From NCBI GenBank assembly GCA_031213475.1, contig JARUPZ010000026.1:7867700-7931699 (forward strand): 64,000 nt of DNA. Direction: 5' to 3'. The notes under the pieces were generated by a model. It worked only from the letters and a program-made list of their open reading frames with translations. It was not told where the DNA came from and searched no databases. Both the position numbers and the translations under genes were made by a program. Within the stretch, counting starts at the first letter, position 1, and each line of letters begins with the position of its first letter. The stretch is from Nereocystis luetkeana (taxonomy: Eukaryota > Sar > Phaeophyceae > Laminariales > Laminariaceae). This document shows, piece by piece, positions 35,901 through 45,000 of this stretch.

Positions 35901-38595
35901 AGGAGTTCATCTGGTAAGTCGTCACCCGTCTAGGGCATCGCGTCAGGAGCTCAGGAAATAGGCCATCGTCCTCACAAGGCATTGCTCTTGGATTTCTAGT
36001 CGGACTAAAGCCTGCAAATTTTGTCAGGCGTCCCTTTGGGGTAGAGCACCTGCGGGATCTCTTCAAATAAAAATATGAGGAGCCCCAGAAATAAAAGGCA
36101 CTTTGTATACGTCCTACCTGGTACCTGGTGTAAAATGAAGTCGCACTACCACCGCACGTGCGTACTCTTAGCATCCAGTGTAGCAAAAATTTGTAGGCAG
36201 TACTCTACCAGGTACGTTTTAGTACGTAGCCCATCAGGATTAGTTGGAAGTTTGGTACCTCCGAAGGGGCGTTTTTCTACCGTTGTTCACCGTCAACCGC
36301 ACCGCCAGTACCATTGTGAATCGGACCGCACCCAACTGCTCGAATGAGGAAAATATAGCCGCACCATGCCGTGCCGCGGGATATTGGACCCCACCGCGCC
36401 GGAACTTATGAAGATGAGATACACAACTTATCACCACGTGTCACCGCGTGATTCTCAGCAGTAAAATCAGCACCGAACCACATCGTACCAACTTGCCAAA
36501 TAAAGTACACCAGAACCGCGGTTGGAATCGGTCCTACTCCATCATATTGCCTTTCTCGGCTTTGGATGAACCATGTACCGAACGCGATTTTAACTTTCCC
36601 CTACTCTTACCCGGCAGTGCTAGGGCTGAAGATGAACTTTCGGTGAGTTCGGTTGCACCTTGCGCTCTGTTTGGGACCATGTATTCACTACGATGCATGC
36701 TGGTGCCGTTTAGTGTCGGCGGCGGTTATTCTAAAATATTACTAACGTTGTACGGGTATATCCTATCCGCATGTATTTATTTTGCTATGCTGCTGCTGTT
36801 CGTCGGAGCCAGCAACGGTGATATATCACGGGGTAGGATATAATAGCACACAAGCAGGCATTCCGCAGGTATGCGAAGGTGCAAAGTTCTTGTATTGGTC
36901 GCGGTAGTGCTGTTGACTGCTGCTGCTGTACGAACAAGTGCCAGTAGGTAGGTATCGAAGGCACTCTGATGCATGCCTAAGAGGCGAGACGGAGAGAGAT
37001 CAAGATCGGGAGTGATTATTGATGACAAGATTTGAAACATTTGGGTCGGACCTGTTGCGTACCTCGCGCCGAATTCTGTGCGCGACGTACCTTTTGTTTT
37101 GGTTTTCTACATGTCACAACAGTGACAAAATGTGTTTCGGATGACAGCGTTGATCCGTTTGCTGCTGGTTCATTGGATCAGAGTCCAGATTTTTCTTGCT
37201 CTTCACTCAAACATTATGTATTTTGGAATGGACCCTTTGGCAGTTCTGTCGCGTGCGCATACGGCCTCGATTGGGCTGCATCCTAGGGCATTAAATGCGC
37301 GGAGCAGTATTTTTGTTGCTGGTCGATTGGATCTGATTTACATTGTTTCACTCAAACACGCGGTTGACGTTTAGTGTACCCGTCGGCAGTGCTGTCGTAT
37401 TGACGGGATCGATTTGCCTATCATCGGTCGTTTCAAGCATGTGTGATGCCACGACAGGCGTCAGCCCGCCGCGACGAAGCCCCCTTTGAACACACTCTCC
37501 TCGTGGTTGTCATCCGACGCTGTGCAGCATGAGCTTCGCCGTTGATTACTCATAAACTTCCCCCCAAAAAAAGACCAACAATATATACCACACCAAACAA
37601 TGACTATTAATATTATAGATGTGCCGCGCGTTGTTTAGCTCGATCAATTACAATGTGACGTGATCAATGTCTAAGAAGGATCACCCTGGGCTTGGTAGTC
37701 AATCGATATTTTTCGGGTCTACGGCTAAGGAAATATCGTCACTTTTTCGTCGTAGAGGACGCGGGTTTCAATCCCACTTCCATCGTGTATGCTATATAAA
37801 CGCTTCCCCCGTGCGTTGCTGAAACCACATCTCTCTGGTTCAGGTATTGAAACGAAGCGGGTAGGTCAGCGTACGTACCGACGCCCGAAATCTCCCGCCG
37901 TTCAGAGGGGGGGTTGTGGGGGGGTGTTAAACGAGTACCCTGGGCTGGGTAATCGATCGATACTTCAACCCTATACGTCAGTCAGTAGTAGGTGGTACCT
38001 GAGGTCTGATAAACAAAAATGGGGTAAAGTCACCATCTATCTGCCTGATTTAACGAAGGATACGATGGCGTTGGGTTCCTGTACAAATTCGGCCCCAGAT
38101 TAACACGCTCACAAAATGCCGGCACGAACGATACAAGATCCAAACAAAAATAAATAATTATCCATAGGGAAGAAGTGGCTGAAGTATTCCCACGCTAAAG
38201 ATGACGGCCAGAGACGGGGTGGGGGGGGGGGGGGGGAGCCGAGCCTGCTATGTGACCTCGGAGCTGAGTTGGGGCTGGGAGGGAGCGAGAAAAAAGGCCA
38301 AAGATAATGATGAACCGGAAGCACAACACATAAGAAGTTAGAGACTCTAAATTAGCTTCCACCTATTTCGGATTTTATTGAAGTGATCAACGACGAAGCT
38401 CATGCCACACATTGTTGAGTTGAAATGATCATAATACTACTCTGACTTGATGTCTGCGTGCTCCGTTTTTCGATTCGATGGTGTGGGATGGTGTTGCAGG
38501 CGAAGCTGGCGATGATGGAGGCAAAACTGAAGGCGTTGTTCGATAAGGAAAAGGAAGAAGAGCCTGATGACATAGAAAAAGAGTTCATGACATAG
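17918..38595 (+). CDS. MORN-repeat protein with charged helical C-terminus
   Basis: Exons seen: 17918-18081 (MSLAAQDAGR, acidic), 21149-21334 (YGKMMKRAGFTPDKH, QQYKDIFRSRAFDQYFF), 23132-23276 (LEMLSKVAQKILSKDP), about 26317-26488, 28695-28790, 31315-31392, 32140-32243, 33609-33770, 33880-33944, 34681-34809, 38500-38595. The middle exons give about six 23-residue MORN motifs: YDGGWLDGKMHGYGTY, YEGVMRDNWPSGGGTA, YVGRWKDGKYEGFGKL, YEGGWHEGQRSGHGTL, YKGDFLLGVYHGRGLF, YDGWWSSGFICGHGTL. MORN repeats bind membranes or scaffold ciliary and cytoskeletal complexes. C-terminal exons encode charged helices (ETEKARLDKIDEKQ, VSERRYIEKAEDRAEAAA) and stop at 38595. Phases agree for exons 1-3, 4-7 and 10-11. 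They do not close between 23276 and the first MORN exon, or between 32243 and 33880, so small exons are missing there. Introns carry many SINE and MITE insertions. The family member cannot be named. Confidence 0.75.
19288..19620 (+). mobile_element. tRNA-derived SINE, fullest copy of the core family
   Basis: The head has a near-perfect D arm (GGTTCAAGTGGTTAACC) and T arm (CTGGGTTCGATCCCCAG), which are Pol III A and B boxes. It is followed by an A-rich linker and the shared core (GCGAGTCGACGAGG, TCTCGCGATAAAAATG, CACCGTAGCGGGAAGG). The acceptor stem is imperfect, so it is not a functional tRNA gene. Located in MORN-gene intron 1. Confidence 0.7.
19819..19918. repeat. (GTT)n then (GTTTT)n microsatellite
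   Basis: About 100 bases of trinucleotide repeat passing into a pentanucleotide repeat, in MORN-gene intron 1. Open frames across it are artefacts. Confidence 0.95.
20237..20325. mobile_element. MITE family III copy, 89 bp, TSD TTAA
   Basis: Near-palindrome with ends CCCCTTTAGAACC and the complement CCCTTTTAGGACC, and inner arms TCCCGTTTTGGGG and CCCCAAAACGGGA. It is flanked on both sides by TTAA, the target of piggyBac-type and Kolobok-type transposases. Diverged relatives lie near 20499-20596 and 26522-26610. Confidence 0.7.
21430..22110 (-). repeat. Tandem cluster of about three tRNA-derived SINE units
   Basis: In minus sense each unit has an A box (TAGCTCAGTAGGTAGCACC, TAGCTCAGTAAGTATC) and B box (GGGTTCAAACC, GGGTTCGAACC), a body with GAAACGAAGCGGGTAG and GATCCCGCCGTT, and a tail CTGGGCTGGGTAATCGATCG. 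Units repeat every 250 to 300 bases head to tail. They lie in a MORN-gene intron, antisense to the gene. Confidence 0.75.
25052..25187 (-). CDS. Candidate cyclin-fold exon inside a MORN-gene intron
   Basis: A single exon bounded by a good acceptor (TGCTTGGTGTTGCAG) and donor (ATCAAA|GTGGGT). It encodes LSPLAVGNIFLRRRQ, then LLEPDWMATCAFLAIK. The pattern of a hydrophobic helix ending F-R-R, a spacer, then W-M-A-T-C-A-F-L-A-x-K resembles the cyclin-box helices of the C/H/K/L type (YFKRFYL..., MLTCLYLACK). Similarity is by eye only. The flanking exons of this putative minus-strand gene were not found with confidence; one may be at 26103-26166. It would be nested antisense in the intron between 23276 and 26317. 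Confidence 0.35.
26103..26166 (-). CDS. Possible short exon of the nested minus-strand gene
   Basis: Follows the acceptor GAGTGTTGCAG and reads YAICRTYTKFSGWDLNDKA to a donor CCAG|GTGGGATC in phase 1. The frame stays open beyond that donor, so the exon may be longer. No family is recognised. Confidence 0.25.
26522..26610. repeat. Diverged MITE family III copy
   Basis: Shares GTTTTGGGGACTAACCTTTCAAA and CCCCCAAAACGGGACT-type arms with 20237-20325. It lies 34 bases past the donor of the first MORN exon. Confidence 0.5.
28145..28317. mobile_element. MITE family II: truncated copy plus full 105-bp copy (28213-28317)
   Basis: The full copy runs from TTACGGGGGACCATAG to CTATGGTCCCTCGTAA with TA on each side and is palindromic over both ends. 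A truncated sister copy (28145-28209) lies immediately before it. MORN-gene intron. Confidence 0.8.
29468..29552 (+). repeat. Telomere-like degenerate tandem tract
   Basis: Two direct repeats of AACCCTCACACTTATCCGAA, joined by CCTAATCCTAACCC-type sequence. It resembles C-rich telomeric repeats but is not a pure array. MORN-gene intron. Confidence 0.5.
32290..32440 (+). repeat. Degenerate tandem repeat built on TCGGTAAGTC
   Basis: Begins about 50 bases after the exon donor AGTCG|GTAAGC at 32243. Repeated units such as TCTGTAAGTCAGAG, TCGGTAAGTCGAAT and TCGGTGAGTCAACG look like 5' splice sites. A related patch lies at 33226-33300. Confidence 0.5.
35403..35505. mobile_element. MITE family II copy
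   Basis: Ends TACGGGGAACCATACTAAAT and the complement-like TTTCCTGTGGTCCCCTGTAG. It is more diverged than the other copies. Confidence 0.65.
35672..35776. mobile_element. MITE family II copy, 105 bp, TA target site
   Basis: Ends ATACGGGGGGCCATAGTTAA and TTTACTATGGTCCCCCGTAA, with TA on both sides. In the last MORN-gene intron. Confidence 0.75.
37665..38015 (+). repeat. SINE, plus-strand copy of the 21.4-22.1 kb family
   Basis: Shares GAAACGAAGCGGGTAGGTCA, the CCCGCCGTTC segment and CCTGGGCTGGGTAATCGATC with the tandem cluster at 21430-22110. A B-box-like GGGTTTCAATCCCAC lies near 37764; the A box is not evident. Confidence 0.65.
38163..38330 (+). repeat. SINE body of the core family
   Basis: Related to 19288-19620 by GAAGAAGTGGCTGAAGTATT, a G-run and GAGCCTGCTATGTGACCTCG. 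Interrupted by a G17 homopolymer-like run near 38221. Confidence 0.5.
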
Positions 38596-38683
38596 TGCAT
38601 GACATATATATAGAATAGCGACATAAGACGACGTCTACCGGAGAGGTCTAGAGTATAGTTACCGCCTTGCTGTAGATAAGCAG

Positions 38684-38808
38684 TCTGGCCTTTATCAAAC
38701 GTGTTCGATGTGGGGGAGAAGGAAAAGCTTGACGACGTAGAACAATGGTTTGTCGCGTACTTGGTCGGTGACAATACACAGACAGCTGTTACGTTTTCGA
38801 TCAATTGA
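38684..38808 (+). CDS. Conserved terminal-exon-like frame (paralogue of 58161-58282)
   Basis: Follows GTAGATAAGCAG and reads WPLSNVFDVGEKEKLDDVEQ to a TGA at 38808. The copy at 58161 reads YPLSRVFDVGEEDKLDDVEK. Over 20 aligned codons the differences are 8 at third positions, 4 at first and none at second, which is the mark of a protein-coding sequence. It also resembles the last MORN-gene exon (LFDKEKEEEPDDIEKEF). It needs phase 1 on entry and the exon feeding it is unknown. Confidence 0.45.
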
Positions 38809-38834
38809 ACAGTAGAACACAGTGGAATCCTTTA

Positions 38835-38939
38835 TTACGAGGGGCCATAGTTAACAGGACCAAATATTGTTAGTAAAAATGGTTAAACATATAGGTTTTT
38901 ATGTATACCATAGGTCCTGTTAACTATGGTCCCCCGTAA
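38835..38939. mobile_element. MITE family II copy, 105 bp, TA target site
   Basis: TTACGAGGGGCCATAGTTAA to TTAACTATGGTCCCCCGTAA, with TA on both sides. It is absent from the duplicate at 58.3 kb, so it inserted after the duplication or was lost there. Confidence 0.8.
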
Positions 38940-39367
38940 TAGTACAAAGTTACCAGGTACTGTTGCGCATTAAGTGGCCTGTCATGAAGAGTTATTTTGC
39001 CCCTCGGAACACCAAGAAAAAACAAGGCTCGCGCTTCGCGTTCGCTCGCCTAAATAGTATCTTCCCTTGGTTGGAAGTTGTTCGACTACGTTATTGACCG
39101 GAGGGGCCAGCGTAGGCCATTCGAGTACTTCTATGAAATGCATTGTATGGCTATGTTCGTCAAGCCTCCGGCGAAACGTGTAGACTACAAGCAAAGCGTG
39201 ACGTCACCATGCTTCCGCCTGTTTCACACACTACGGTGGTATGACTACTCGACGTCCCAGAGGTTCCTCACACCAGCACCTATGCGTCGCCCTTATACCA
39301 AATCTTACAAAAGACAGCACTGAGTCCGATACGTAACCGGCTTGTGAAACAATGCACATCCGATATT

Positions 39368-39615
39368 GACGCGTTCTGCGATAGAGATGGATTTCCCCCC
39401 TGAAAATGTTTTCCGAATGACGGGGTTCCTTTACCCAAAATCGTCGTAGTGCCAATCTCGTTTTAATAGATGGCATGTTTGTGTACTTGGGCCATGGGAT
39501 TGTTCATCGGGATGCAATTCGGTTTTTACAGAAGTCACTTTTCGGGTGAGGTATGGAGCTCCTTGAGTGAGGAGCCACAAAACATTATGGTGAACCAACG
39601 ATCTTAGAACGCCTT
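39368..39615 (+). mobile_element. MITE family I copy, 248 bp, TSD TATT
   Basis: Starts GACGCGTTCTGCGATAGAG and ends TCTTAGAACGCCTT, with the perfect 4-bp duplication TATT on each side. It is missing from the equivalent place near 58.7 kb. Confidence 0.8.
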
Positions 39616-40145
39616 TATTCACGGAAACGAGTATGTCGGATTCAATCATATCGGGTGGTTTACGAGAGTTTGGGAACTTCTCCAGTTCGAGAAACCTTAA
39701 CAAGCTCAAATCCGCAACCCCTATTGTTGCCCCTCGTGAGTCGTCTCTGTCGTGTGGCTTCTTTTTTCTCGGTTGCAGACCTCCAACGTTGCACAAGGCA
39801 ACGCGTCCACGCTGTGTTCCATGGACTAGAGAAGCGCGCATGCTGCAGACGATAAGGGTGTACCAAAGATGTTCGGAGTACGCGACAGCAGTTAATAATC
39901 CCTTTTGCTGGCCGCGGCTCACGGCTTCTTGCGATGTCAACGTTGCGCGTCGGCTCTTGTAGGCATTGCTACAGGGTTCACGGTGGCGTCATTCGCTGAT
40001 TACACAAGCTTAGCTGTAAATTCTTAACATAGATCAACAAAAACAAATCAGGCTGAAATTCTTAACTCCCCAATTATTATAAGCATATCGCGTATTGCAC
40101 TGCCCTAGCCAAACGTTAGGAACCGAATCGTCCCACGGTTGTAGT

Positions 40146-40325
40146 GTGGTGCCTTATAGGGGCGGTGGCTTATTCTCCGAACTGCTCGCATGAGGAGCTC
40201 AATATCTCACACCCACAGGATGACTTCTTGTGGTGTGGTGCCTTATAGGGGCGGTGGCTTATTCTCCGAACTAACTGCTCGCATGAGGAGCTCAATGTCT
40301 CACACCCACAGGATGACTTCGAAGA
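40146..40325 (+). repeat. Tandem direct duplication of an 86-90 bp hairpin-bearing unit
   Basis: Two copies of GTGGTGCCTTATAGGGGCGG ... GCATGAGGAGCTCAAT ... CACACCCACAGGATGACTTC. Single relatives are at 27065, 43890, 59570, 63540 and 63820. Present once at 59570, so the doubling is specific to unit 1. Confidence 0.7.
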
Positions 40326-42087
40326 AGTTTTACCACGCAAGCAACCCGACCAAGAAGAGGTGTATGCGCTACTTGTGCTCCTAAAACAGTCCCCATGTAT
40401 ACCGTTGAAATGATCAAATAGCGGCGCGGGAGAGATACAAAAGCTGTGTCGATGCTAACTAACTCTGCTTATACGTAATGTGTTGAGCCTATACTCTTAC
40501 AAATAAATGCCATACTACCTGGTATTATTACGAGCGGTTGTTTGTTCACTAGAGGGGTTCAACCGGTCAGAAAAAAAATATGCCAAAAAAAGGTACAGTA
40601 CCCCTGACCTCTCGGATGAGCCAAAACATGAAAGAAAATTCATCACAACAATGAAGACTGCCGTGGCACAGGTACATATATATACTAAACAGTGACAAGC
40701 ACAAATGAATGATAAGGCATACCTTAAATGCCTGGTTGGGTAGTTCTTCAGGTAAGGAGGGTATTGGTCGTCAGAAGCGTTTCCTTTGCAAGGCAAAACA
40801 AATGGTACTACGACACGGGTGGCACGTTTTTTTTGTCGACAAGTTTTTGTATGGCTGACTGTTAATAGTCTCCTTAAACCAATATCGTTGGAACGCCATT
40901 AATTTTCAATACTACTAGTGTTTGATGTTTTGGTTCGTGGGGCGCACGTCTAGATTAATTTAGTTTTCATCGAAATCAAGATTTCGGGAATGCCCGTACC
41001 TCCTGAAGCATGGAGCCTCAGAGAGGTATAGGTGCACTTCTGCTGTAAGTAGCATGCGTAGCCCCTACCACAGAAATAAGCCTTGAATACCAATCGACAA
41101 ATAAATGCTCGAGCAAACCAAATCGACACACGGTGTAGGCACTTAGTAAAAAAAGCGGAAAACAAGGACTCCACCCGCATCAAAATGTGTTATGCAAGGC
41201 AGTCTCTGCAGTGTCGGAAGGTCAAAAGAAACACTTCCAACAGCATATATATGTGATACCTGGTCCTCAAGTAAGCTGCTGTAGGTCTTATGTTGGTTGC
41301 GTAATGGCCGTAGGCAAAGAAAGAAAGAATCAGGTATGTGGATATCACATTGATTCTTGCCGCAAACGTTTTTCACATGCTTTTTCAGACCACAGCATAT
41401 GGTCGGTATGACCTACCTACGTGATTAAATACAGCCCAGGTGTATTTTGAGTTATATAATATGTGGAAGCATTTTCGCATGTATCCTAAGACCACTGAGC
41501 AGTGTCGCACAACTGACGATATCGTAGACACATATTGTCCCAACGCAAGTTGACTCTCGTGTGGCAAGCATGCCTACGCAGTGCCTTAGGCTACAAAGTA
41601 CCATGGGATGTCTGCATACATAATAAGCTCTTCAGCAAATGTTGCGACCACTTGTGTTCTGAATATTGGTGCAAGGTATAGCCATGGTAGATAATGTCAG
41701 TATATTGTTTCCCAAACTAGAAGTCGACGCGCGTTAGTGTGCGTCCCTACATCGACTAAAAACAACCCACTCGTGACACACCACGCCGAGCGACCTATTC
41801 ATGATATAAGTAAAATACAGTCCTATTAAACTACAACATATATATGTGTATATATAATGGGCGCTATCCAAGCGCTCTCAGCACTGGATACTACTTCCAT
41901 TTTCCCCCTCGCCCTGTCTCGCTGGTTAGTCACTACTCAGCCATCGAGGGCAAACTTGACTGATCATATTTCAGCCGTCAGCATGCACACCGAAAACGAA
42001 AATCGCACACAAAACACTGACCTCCAATCCACCGCTTCTACCCATTTACGCGCGGCCTGTGACTAGCCTAAATTCAGCAGCCACATA

Positions 42088-45000
42088 TCACAGAAACTTC
42101 TTGATCAAAGCGCGTAAAACCAGCCAATCGTTGTCATCCGGAACGGCGTGAGACACGAACACCGCATCTACAGACGACCGGTAGTACTCGCAGTCGGCGG
42201 TTTGAACGAGTGAACGTGACCATTTCAAGCGCAGCCGCGCATTCACAGCGGGCCACAGTACGTCCGACACATCCGACGCCTCCGTCTCTAGCGGGGCGTC
42301 CTCTGTATACACACCGCTAACGTTTCTTGATTCGTGCATGTAGGACACGTAAATGGGTGTGTAGATTACACCGCTCTCGAAGATGTGGCTGGTGCTAAGA
42401 GGCGTGAAAAGCTCCGACACAAAAAATGGCTCCGCAAGGATGTCCTCGGTGTCGGCATGCCCGTGGAGCTCTTCGTAAGCGGCGGTGACTCTCAGGTCTG
42501 TGGTACCAGATGTCGCTAGGGTATCCATGCCCTGGTCGAGCGTTACGGTCGCACCACAGGAAGGGGGGGTGGAGCGGTAGTACGTGTGCATACGTATATG
42601 ATTGGGAATGGTTGGAATCCTTGAGAACCTTGATGCCAGCACGAAGCCATTGTCAGGCGTGGTGTATCACGAATCGTCTACATTGTGAAAGGAGTGAGAA
42701 ATACTGCCCCGAGACCAAACAATATGGGCGTCGCTACTGCACTGATGAAGCACATATTACTTGAATTATTTCGGTGTCTTGTCGTGCCTTGTGCAACTTG
42801 AGCCTGCCCCTCCAAGATTAGTCGACGGCATAAACCAGGTGAGTTGTAACGAACCCAGTGTCCGACGACCGACACTCTATCCAACCAGGAAATCTCTGAA
42901 ACAGCAACCACCGCCCTGTGTTTAGGAGTCTGCTTGCAACCCTGCGTTCGTTGTGCACTGCGCAGATTCAGAGAACTAGACAGCGAAGCGCGTCTTCTCC
43001 CTGGTTGGGTTTGTGCGTCAAGGGGTGGGGTCAAAGTGCCTCATCCAGTGGGCCTACACTCCTGCTTTAGACTGTACAGCAGATGAAGCAAATGCGCGAT
43101 ACGCATGTTTGTAACAACATATAACGCTAAACCGCTGAGCGGTGTCATAACATCGAGGTTCAGGGCAAACCTCTACGTGCTTGTTGTGTGCGTCCGATGT
43201 GAAAGTGCTATACGTACGGCACGAGGGGTGCGATATGCAAGTATTTCAGCTGAGGGAACACTGTTTTATTTTTAGATATTCGAACAAACGTTGTCACTAT
43301 CAGGAATCTTACGTACACCATGAGGGTAACGTAAGCCGACCCACCTCGGTACATCTATGGTCGATAGAGGCAGAACCGGACGGGACTGCGATCGCCAAGA
43401 AGAGGGATGAACGGTCATTGCGAGTTGCTGGAGACGCACGGAGGCACGTTGGGGCGGATGCTTGCAGTAGAAGAGTCACCCCGAGTGCAGAAAGCCACTC
43501 CTTCTCATTATTATTTTCCTTGGAGGGGTGAATATCCGAATTGTTCAGGCGCAGCGTCTTTCTGTGGTGCGGCCGTATCGCTCGAGCAGGGCATGGATGC
43601 TGTAGCGACATCTGGCACCCACGAACAAAGCTCTACGCTGCGCCTGAACAACTCGGATATTCACCCCTCCAAGGCAAATGATAATGAGAAGGAGTTGCTT
43701 TCTGCACTCGGGGTGACTCTTCTACTGCAAGCATCCGCCCCAACCTGCCTCCGTGCGTCTCCAGCAACTCGCAATGACCGTTCATCCCAAAGGGGGACTT
43801 CAGGAGCGCCACTTTTCAGAAGATACTTAACCGAAATATGCAACTCCCACCGTGCGATGACTCCTAGGAAAACATGCAATGCCTTCTGGGGGCGGAGGCT
43901 TACTTTCTGGTCTTCTCATCTGAGGAGGTCAATACCCCACCCGAAACGTGAATTCGGAGGAGTTGGCTGCCCGCACTTCTACTGAAAGCTCTGAATTGAA
44001 CATACCACAGTTTAGTAAGGGCATGCAAATAACCAGTCAGATAATGTTGAGGCAAAAAGGGCAACCCCTATCGTGCGTGGGATGAAGAAAACAAGTATCT
44101 AAACTTTCGACAATTGCCGTGTACTCAGACGTCTGCCGATACCCCCCGCGTTCGTCGGGCACTGCGCAGATCAAGGAAGCTGGACAGCAAAACGCATGTC
44201 CCCTTTGGCTGTGCTCATACGACACGGGATGAGGCAAAAACTCAAAAATCTCGACAATTGTCCTGTATTCAACAGTATGTTCATACGCCTTGCGTTCGTT
44301 GTGGAATGGGCAGCTCAAGGGAGCTGGGCAGCAAAACGCCTCTTCGCCTTGACTTTGCGCATGCGACAGGGGAGGGTGTACGCAATATCTTATGCGGCAA
44401 GAGGGGGGGGGGGGGGGGGGAGTGCTCCACACGTAGACCTGGACTCCTGCATGTGAATGTACATTAGTCAAAACACACATGCGCGATATGTATGTTGGTG
44501 ACAATAACACGCACTGAACTCCTGAGCTGCTTCACACTATCGAGGTCCACGCCATTAGCGGTATGTGTGCGCGATGTGGGGACATGATACGTATGCCATG
44601 GGTGGCACTATAAGCAGTTGCTTCAGCTGAGGTGACACCGCTGGGTAGGATACAGACATATCAAAACTGGTCTCACTCTATCAGGGGTCTACCCTATTAC
44701 ACAGGGACAACAACATAACCCGACCCACCTCGGCATACCCATGGCCAATAGAGGCAGAAATGGGTGGAGCTGTTATCACCAAGAGGGCCGCGCGGTTCTT
44801 CATACTTGAGGGAGTCCCACGGAGCCATGCTGGGGTGGATTCTTGCAGTAAGAAAGTCACCCCGAGCACGGAAAGCCACTCCTTCTCATTTTGATTTGCC
44901 TTGAAGGGGTAAATGTGCGTGTTCACAGGGCGGTGTAGAGTAGTTTCGTTCGAGTGCAAATGAAACGGTGCAGAATTGATTGGCACAAGCGGCGAAAGGG

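Larger units (their letters stand above)
38583..43796. repeat. Segmental duplication, unit 1 (partner 58045-63211)
   Basis: Direct repeat at an offset of about 19.4 kb. From 38583 to 41430 the copies match patchily (roughly three quarters identical by eye, with insertions). From about 41432 to 43796 they match at about 98-99 percent. The unit spans the 3' end of the MORN gene, the convergent intergenic space, and the last exons of the cassette-exon gene. Weaker matching seems to resume at 43890-44010 against 63820-63980. Confidence 0.85.

Noticed and set aside
43557-43985. Plus-strand protein-like frame containing the module
   Set aside because: It is the inverted arm of the palindrome, an opposite-oriented copy of a minus-strand exon, not evidence for a plus-strand gene.
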